A stretch of DNA of 64,000 nucleotides. Origin: Robiginitalea aurantiaca (GTDB lineage: Bacteria > Bacteroidota > Bacteroidia > Flavobacteriales > Flavobacteriaceae). Below are positions 59,267 through 64,000 of this stretch, piece after piece. The stretch is from assembly GCF_030380815.1 (NCBI RefSeq), contig NZ_JAUDUY010000001.1, forward strand, positions 558,001 through 622,000. The letters run 5' to 3'. The notes under the pieces are model-generated. The model was not told the DNA's origin, did no database searches, and saw only the letters and a list, made by a program, of their open reading frames with translations. Position 1 is the first letter of the stretch. Each line of letters begins with the position of its first letter. The position numbers were made by a program, and so were the translations under genes.

Positions 59267-60979
59267 TCAATATCCGATGGCAGCGCCTTCAGGGCTGGAA
59301 GAATCGGAAGCCCCAATCAGGATCTTGTTTTCGGCATCGATTTGAATGCCCATCAATTCGCCCAGAGAATTGGTCGGGGTCAGGGTGTGATTCATGGCTT
59401 CAAGGGCTTTCCGGGTGTCCGGGGAAAGCAACAGCTTTTCGTATCGAATCTGGTCTGGCAGCCATTGATGGTGAATTTTCATGGATTCAATGGCCTTATC
59501 CACAGGCATGTCGTAAGCCAACACCTTCAGTACGGTTTGAAACACGGTATTTATGATGGTTTTACCCCCCGGACTCCCAATAATGAGATAGGGCTTCCCG
59601 TCTTTGGCTACAATGGTTGGGGTCATACTCGAAAGCATCCTTTTTTCAGGCTGAATGATATTTGGAGGTGTCCCAATCAGGCCGTCACCGGTAGTAAAGT
59701 TCGGCTTGGGATTAAAGTCACCCATTTCATTGTTAAATATAAACCCCAGCTTTTCGGATCCCATTCCGGAGCCATAGGGGTATTCCAGGGTATACGTTAA
59801 AGAAACGGCATTACCGTCCTTGTCTGCCACGGAGAAGTGTGTCGTACTGCTTCCATCATATATCTGTCCAAACTTGGTGGAATCACTTACAGAGGCCTTC
59901 GACATATCGATATTCTCAAAACGCTGCCTGGCAAATTCTTTAGATGTGAGTTTCGCTATTGGCGTATCCAAATTAAAATCAGGATCTCCCATATGTTCCG
60001 CCCTGTCTGCAAAAGCCCTTCGCATGACTTCGGCCAGGAGATGGACGTAGGCCTTTGAGTTGAATTCCAGGGAATCCAAACTGGCCTGTTCCATGAGGTT
60101 CATCATTTCAATGAGCGCTACCCCTCCTGAACTCGGTGGGGCCATGGAATAAATATCATAAGATTTAAAAGTGCCTTTAATCGGCTTGCGCTCCACAGCA
60201 GTATACCGCTGCAGGTCCTCCAGGGAGATAAGCCCTCCGTTATCCTTCATAAACCGGGCAATCTCCTGAGCAACTATCCCTTTATAGAAGCCGTCATGGC
60301 CGTGATCCCGAATTTCGATAAGGGTTTTTGCCAGTTCGGGTTGCCTCCAGACCTCGCCGAATTGCGTCATGACGCCATCCTGATTCTTAAAGTAGTTTTG
60401 CAAAAAGGGGACTGGGGAATTTGCCTCAAAATAGGCTCCTGCTCTTGCAAGGCTCCAGGGGAGTTCAAAACCATTTTTGGCAAGGTCTATGGCGGGTTGT
60501 ACCAAATCCGGCCAGGGAAGTACGCCATGCTTTTGATGTGCCAAATACAGGCCGGCCACCGTACCGGGTACCCCTACGGACTTCAGGCCAATGTGGTTGT
60601 TGGTCGATTCAGAACCGAAGAGATTGGTCCCGCTCTGCAGTTCCCCGTCAGCGTCCAAGAACATGTCTGCTGTGGCTTTCAAAGGGGCTTTTTCCCGAAA
60701 GTCAAAGGTGGTTGTAGTCCCTGTTGAATCCATAAAGACCAGAAACCCACCACCACCTATATTCCCGGCTGTGGGGTGGGTAACGGCAAGTGCAAAGGCA
60801 GTAGCTACAGATGCATCAATGGCATTACCTCCTTTTTTCAGAATAGCAACTCCTACTTCAGAGGCAATTTTATTGCTCGATACGACCATGCCGTTTTTGG
60901 CATAAACCTGCGCAGATACAGCTACTGGAGCAAGGGTGATGAACAACAAGAGAATACGTAACAGGTAATTTGATTTCAT
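59267..60979 (-). CDS. ggt: Gamma-glutamyltransferase
   Basis: A 570-residue N-terminal nucleophile hydrolase with a signal peptide (MKSNYLLRILLLFITLAPVA, cleaved after SAQ). The precursor self-cleaves before Thr379 in SSTTHFSVAD to give large and small subunits. Other signatures are GGNAIDASVATAFALAV, NIGGGGFLVF and SPGGKTIIN. It transfers or hydrolyses the gamma-glutamyl group of glutathione in the periplasm. A near-match -7 element (CATATTTG on the reverse strand, 61039-61046) lies 60 nt upstream. Confidence 0.94.
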   Translation of the reverse strand: MKSNYLLRILLLFITLAPVAVSAQVYAKNGMVVSSNKIASEVGVAILKKGGNAIDASVATAFALAVTHPTAGNIGGGGFLVFMDSTGTTTTFDFREKAPLKATADMFLDADGELQSGTNLFGSESTNNHIGLKSVGVPGTVAGLYLAHQKHGVLPWPDLVQPAIDLAKNGFELPWSLARAGAYFEANSPVPFLQNYFKNQDGVMTQFGEVWRQPELAKTLIEIRDHGHDGFYKGIVAQEIARFMKDNGGLISLEDLQRYTAVERKPIKGTFKSYDIYSMAPPSSGGVALIEMMNLMEQASLDSLEFNSKAYVHLLAEVMRRAFADRAEHMGDPDFNLDTPIAKLTSKEFARQRFENIDMSKASVSDSTKFGQIYDGSSTTHFSVADKDGNAVSLTYTLEYPYGSGMGSEKLGFIFNNEMGDFNPKPNFTTGDGLIGTPPNIIQPEKRMLSSMTPTIVAKDGKPYLIIGSPGGKTIINTVFQTVLKVLAYDMPVDKAIESMKIHHQWLPDQIRYEKLLLSPDTRKALEAMNHTLTPTNSLGELMGIQIDAENKILIGASDSSSPEGAAIGY

Positions 60980-61305
60980 AGTGCTTATTTCAATTCCATT
61001 TTTATAGCGCCTCCCCGATTTTCGTAAACGCCCTCGTGCAAATATGTTCTAAATTCTGATTCAATCTTTAATCGCTAAATCAGGGCTGAGGTTTGCCCCC
61101 GGGCCAACGTTAAAGTGCCGCCTTTTGAATTCCTTGATGATAATCATTCGGGAATATCGGTTTATTTGGCTGGATGTAAGTTCTTATCACACTTATTGTG
61201 CTGGTGCGGGAAATACATAAAGTAAATCCGTATTGGGTTCCATCCTTAAATTGGCTCATGAAAAATACTAAAATAAACGCTTGACTTATCTTTTGTTCCC
61301 GGGCT
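60980..61305. other. Gene-free region between ggt and the DUF6090 gene
   Basis: These 326 nt hold no convincing gene. A possible ggt promoter element lies at 61039-61046. A palindrome TGAT-GATA-ATCA at 61135-61146 resembles the Fnr boxes elsewhere in the window, but no TAnnTTTG lies 23 nt away on either side and it is far from ggt. No repeat or terminator of note. Confidence 0.5.
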
Positions 61306-62028
61306 TCAGGGTTTTTTTGCTAACTCTTTTTCGATCAATGTAATTACCCGCCCTGTTTCTTCTGCAGATTCTCTTTTTCTCAGGGTCGAAGATACGCGCA
61401 AGGCGCCCCTGAAGGTCCACATATTCAGGAACTCCTGATCGTGAATCAAGGCCTGGTAATCCACAGGTACATACATGTTGTTTACGGTTCTGAAATGCTT
61501 TTGCATCAGGGGTATAACAACTGCTGGCCATAGTTGATCCTCCAAACGCCTCGTTTCCTGCATGAGGTATGGATAGGTGACCTCGAAGAGTTCAATAACC
61601 CGCTGTCTCAGGGTATCCGATTCAATGAGTTCAAGCCCGGAGGATTTAAGTGTTTCGAAAGCCGAGGCAGTGAGGATGACATCCGGAACATAGCTTCCCC
61701 TTGTTATAAAAATCGGAACAGAATCTGTATAGGGTTCTTTGTGATCGATAATATCAATCATACGGTTAATGTAATTGGAGCCCTTTTGCTGAATGGCGAT
61801 ATCTTTTTCCAGATTCTCGATATTTGTTTCAAGGTTAAGTTTTAACTCCTTGAGCAAACTGACTTCACGGTGACGCTCTCTTTTACTTTCATTCCAGTTA
61901 TTGACCTGCAGGGCCAGCAGTATCCCAACCATTACAAGGGCAATTTCGCCAATCGCGTAGAGCAGGTATTTACTAAAGTGGTTTTGGGATAGAAACTTTT
62001 TACGGAGGTTTCGGAAAAATGAGATCAT
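61306..62028 (-). CDS. DUF6090 family membrane protein
   Basis: A 240-residue protein. The opening MISFFRNLRKKFLSQNHFSK, the helix LLYAIGEIALVMVGILLALQ and the start of a coiled coil VNNWNESKRERHREVSLLKE are the hallmark of DUF6090 proteins, abundant in multiple copies in marine Flavobacteriia and of unknown function. The C-terminal region is soluble and helical, on one side of the membrane. It lies upstream of ggt on the same strand, 326 nt away. Confidence 0.85.
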   Translation of the reverse strand: MISFFRNLRKKFLSQNHFSKYLLYAIGEIALVMVGILLALQVNNWNESKRERHREVSLLKELKLNLETNIENLEKDIAIQQKGSNYINRMIDIIDHKEPYTDSVPIFITRGSYVPDVILTASAFETLKSSGLELIESDTLRQRVIELFEVTYPYLMQETRRLEDQLWPAVVIPLMQKHFRTVNNMYVPVDYQALIHDQEFLNMWTFRGALRVSSTLRKRESAEETGRVITLIEKELAKKP

Positions 62029-62104
62029 GGATTTAAACCGGATTGTTAGTTTTTATGAGATAATACCCCGTTTGGTATTTACGACTTGTGCTAAGAACGG
62101 CTGC

Positions 62105-62470
62105 TTAAATCCGATCCAAATCCTTAATCGTAAGGTGATTTTTGGAGTCCCCGGTATTCGAGGTTGATGCGGGTTCAAAGAGCAGGACACAGGCCTCCTC
62201 CGGGGCGTAGGGTTTGTGATCTGTTCCTTTGGGGATAATGACAAATTCCCCTTTTTTCAGATGCAGGGTCTCAGAGATCAATTCGATAAACAGCTCGCCT
62301 TCGATTACATAAAACAGTTCATCTTCCCCCGGGTGTTTGTGCATCATGAATTCCCCTTTAAACTTTGCGATCTTTACGAATTGTCCATTGAGCTCGCCAA
62401 TGATTTTAGGGGACCAGTACGCGCTAAACAAGCCTAGTTTCTCATTGATATTCACTTTCTCGATTTCCAT
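62105..62470 (-). CDS. Single-domain cupin protein
   Basis: A 121-residue cupin. The first cupin motif is MMHKHPGEDELFYVIEGEL, with His, His and Glu ligands, and the second is GEFVIIPKGTDHKPYAP with the last His. A divalent metal should bind. The domain occurs in many small-molecule isomerases, dioxygenases and sensors, so no substrate is given. It lies upstream of the DUF6090 gene on the same strand, 76 nt away. Confidence 0.88.
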   Translation of the reverse strand: MEIEKVNINEKLGLFSAYWSPKIIGELNGQFVKIAKFKGEFMMHKHPGEDELFYVIEGELFIELISETLHLKKGEFVIIPKGTDHKPYAPEEACVLLFEPASTSNTGDSKNHLTIKDLDRI

Positions 62471-62767
62471 TTCTACATTCGTTTATCGGGAATTGGCTTT
62501 AATTGATTAATTCCAGGAACCCCAGGAGCCTGAAAGTTCCTTTGCTGCTCCTGCCTTTATTCAGGTGGTTTAGCCAAATAAACTCCACTGCCGGCCACAG
62601 GTAATACACTTTGTTAAGTCTGGTTTCTGAAGGTAATGAATCGCGGGGTATCTGGAAAGTATCCAGCTGCAGATCATCGGGCCCAGAGCTATTGAAAAGC
62701 CCTGATTCCAATTACTCAGGCCCTCTTTTGAGGTATAATTATATTAGTAAAATTGTCACCTGTTTTG
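62471..62767. other. Intergenic stretch with a doubtful short frame
   Basis: The 315 nt between the cupin gene and tRNA-Leu(CAG) contain a 70-codon reverse-strand frame at 62499-62711 that starts with TTG, has no ATG near its start and resembles no family I know (segment YYLWPAVEFIWLNH). It could be the degenerate tail of a lost gene or noise. Nothing else is visible. Confidence 0.35.
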
Positions 62768-62775
62768 TACTTTTG
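62768..62775 (+). promoter_or_regulatory. -7 element of tRNA-Leu(CAG)
   Basis: TACTTTTG is a perfect TAnnTTTG match 10 nt before the tRNA, the same spacing as for the other tRNA-Leu gene. The nearest TTG upstream is only 12 nt away, too close to be a standard -33 element. Confidence 0.65.
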
Positions 62776-62785
62776 TAGGGTTGAT

Positions 62786-62867
62786 GCAGGTGTGGTGGAA
62801 TTGGTAGACACGCTAGTTTCAGGTATTAGTGCCGCAAGGCTTGGGAGTTCGAGTCTCCCCACCTGTA
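62786..62867 (+). tRNA. tRNA-Leu, anticodon CAG
   Basis: An 82-nt class II tRNA. The acceptor stem GCAGGTG pairs with CACCTGT (G-T first), with discriminator A. The anticodon stem CTAGT/ATTAG holds the loop TTCAGGT, anticodon CAG, reading CUG. T arm GTTCGAGTC. CCA is not encoded. It shares a 25-nt identical run and two 13-nt runs with tRNA-Leu(TAG) at 56962. Confidence 0.95.
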
Positions 62868-62876
62868 CATCTGAAG

Positions 62877-62901
62877 ACCCGTCTGTTAGGCGGGTTTTTT
62901 T
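62877..62901 (+). terminator. Terminator of tRNA-Leu(CAG)
   Basis: A 7-bp stem ACCCGTC/GGCGGGT (one G-T pair) with a 5-nt TGTTA loop runs into a T run to 62901. Confidence 0.82.
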
Positions 62902-63011
62902 ATGCCCTACAGTGAGCGCACTCCCTGAAGTTTTTGTAGTGGGGAAATAAACCAGATTCTCCGGCCCGCCCATAGTCTGTAATGACTTATTTTTGTTTCA
63001 AAGTTTAGGGC

Positions 63012-63971
63012 ATGACCGCAATAGAGACTGCAGCTGGGATCATACAAAAAGGAGGGGTAGTGGCCTTTCCCACTGAAACGGTGTATGGACTTGGTGCCAA
63101 TGCCCTGAATCCAAGAGCAGTGGCACGGATTTTCGAATTAAAAGAGCGCCCTTCTTTTGATCCGCTCATCGTGCACATTGCAGATATGGAGCAGCTTAAG
63201 GTGCTTAGCTCGTCTGAAGATCCCCGAATTTGGAAACTCGCTGAAGCGTTTTGGCCCGGACCTCTTACGCTGGTCTTGCCAAAGACCGAACAGGTCCCGG
63301 ATATCGTGACTTCCGGTTTGCCCTCAGTAGGTATTCGTATGCCGGATCACCCCATGGCTCTGGATTTGATTCGGGAATCAGGCTGCCCGATAGCGGCCCC
63401 CAGTGCAAACAAATTTGGCCGGCTGAGTCCAACGAAAGCAGCCCATGTAAAACATCATTTGCCGGAGGCCGACTATATTCTGGATGGGGGAGCTACCCGC
63501 ATAGGATTGGAGTCCACGATTATCCGTTTAGAACCTGATGGATTTCAAATTCTGAGACCCGGAGGAATTACCCGGGATGAGCTGGTAAAAGTACTTCCCG
63601 AATCGTTAAAACGCGCGAGGGTCGGGAGTCCTGAGGCTCCCGGAATGCTGGAGTCCCATTATAGCCCATCCAAACCATTTTATTTGTTTGAACCAGAAAT
63701 GCTTTCCAGTATTGTGCCTTCTGAGGCTGGGTATATCAGTTTTCAGGGTGAGATTCCCGCAGCGTTCAAGAAGGCCTTTACACTTTCACCTGCAGGTGAT
63801 CTGACAGAGTGCGCCACAAAGATTTTTTCAGTCATGCACGAGTTGCAGGAGTCAGATGTTGCAGTGATCCTTGCTGAAGCCGTTCCCGAGGAGGGAATAG
63901 GTATCGCAATCATGGATCGACTCAGAAAAGCAGCACATCCCTGGGATGGTGATCCGCAGGCTCCACAGTAG
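63012..63971 (+). CDS. tsaC: L-threonylcarbamoyladenylate synthase, Sua5 type
   Basis: A 319-residue enzyme that makes threonylcarbamoyl-AMP from threonine, bicarbonate and ATP for the t6A37 modification of tRNA. The YrdC domain (about 1-200) has VAFPTETVYGLGANAL, FELKERPSFDPLIVHI, FWPGPLTLVLPK and PIAAPSANKFGRLSPT. After a linker (LESHYSPSKPFYLF) a C-terminal Sua5 domain follows, which separates it from the short TsaC form of about 190 residues. It is preceded by tRNA-Leu(CAG) and its terminator. Confidence 0.95.
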   Translation: MTAIETAAGIIQKGGVVAFPTETVYGLGANALNPRAVARIFELKERPSFDPLIVHIADMEQLKVLSSSEDPRIWKLAEAFWPGPLTLVLPKTEQVPDIVTSGLPSVGIRMPDHPMALDLIRESGCPIAAPSANKFGRLSPTKAAHVKHHLPEADYILDGGATRIGLESTIIRLEPDGFQILRPGGITRDELVKVLPESLKRARVGSPEAPGMLESHYSPSKPFYLFEPEMLSSIVPSEAGYISFQGEIPAAFKKAFTLSPAGDLTECATKIFSVMHELQESDVAVILAEAVPEEGIGIAIMDRLRKAAHPWDGDPQAPQ

Positions 63972-64000
63972 TTTTTAAATCTCTAGGCCTGTTCCAGGAG

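Noticed and set aside
61135-61146. Palindrome TGAT-GATA-ATCA resembling an Fnr box
   Set aside because: There is no TAnnTTTG-like element 23 nt away on either strand, and the nearest gene start (ggt) is over 150 nt away, so it lacks the promoter geometry of the other four sites.
62499-62711. 70-codon reverse-strand open frame
   Set aside because: It starts only with TTG, has no recognisable family or ribosome binding site and lies in a gap. It is kept only as a possible remnant in the intergenic note.
63983-64000. Possible C-terminal end of a reverse-strand gene at the right edge (reads LLEQA then stop)
   Set aside because: Only five codons are visible, too few to support a gene.
1-64000. 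CRISPR arrays, insertion sequences, prophage or integrase genes
   Set aside because: No regularly spaced repeats, transposase, integrase or phage structural motifs were found on either strand.

Overview
The window is chromosomal DNA from a member of the Bacteroidota, most likely family Flavobacteriaceae with a fairly balanced base composition. The grounds are the recurring promoter element TAnnTTTG (sometimes with TTG about 18-20 nt upstream), a fused CcoNO cytochrome oxidase subunit, an rpsP with a long acidic tail, DUF6090, DUF4230 and DUF4407 proteins, a 670-residue urocanase and lipoprotein-rich small genes. Genus cannot be fixed from the sequence alone. No phage, transposase, integrase or CRISPR array was seen.

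Layout. 1-7.5 kb: housekeeping genes (partial trxA, dnaE with its own proofreading domain, DUF2383 protein, rpsP-rimM-trmN). 7.5-9.7 kb: a two-gene unit of a dimethylarginine hydrolase-like enzyme and an APC permease. 9.8-12.3 kb: a Rieske oxygenase and a glutaryl-CoA dehydrogenase-type flavoenzyme. 12.3-15.7 kb: a kinase and nucleotidyltransferase divergent from a GH109 (N-acetylgalactosaminidase-type) enzyme, read here as amino-sugar salvage. 15.7-31.3 kb: a microaerobic block with hemN, two universal stress proteins, a complete cbb3 oxidase and assembly set (ccoI, ccoS, ccoNO, ccoQ, ccoP, ccoG, ccoH, SafE-like) and an Fnr-type regulator; a CoA-transferase and a vanadium haloperoxidase-type lipoprotein sit inside the block. 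31.7-38.9 kb: a possible small RNA, homogentisate dioxygenase and the hutHIUG histidine degradation operon. 39.3-50.3 kb: mixed genes (MscS channel, ruvC, hemW, kynurenine-formamidase-like, several DUFs, a membrane-anchored MutS-like ATPase, DUF4407, M20 dipeptidase). 50.4-56.9 kb: a signalling triad of hybrid histidine kinase, single-domain response regulator and GAF-linked class III nucleotide cyclase. 57-62.9 kb: two tRNA-Leu genes flank two divergent glycosyltransferases, gamma-glutamyltransferase, a DUF6090 protein and a cupin. The window closes with tsaC/sua5.

The strongest new observation is regulatory. Four sites of the form TGA(T/C)-N4-(A/G)TCA lie upstream of hemN, ccoI (shared with the divergent fnr gene), ccoS and the second usp gene. 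In each case exactly 23 nt separate the palindrome from a TAnnTTTG-like -7 element. This is the geometry of a class II Fnr-activated promoter (centre near -41), and the window encodes a matching regulator with Cys5, Cys8 and Cys107. Together they predict a local oxygen-responsive regulon that couples haem synthesis, high-affinity oxidase assembly and stress proteins. Other points of interest are the kinase/regulator/cyclase triad with a dead second receiver domain and a substituted substrate lysine, and the structured RNA in front of hmgA.
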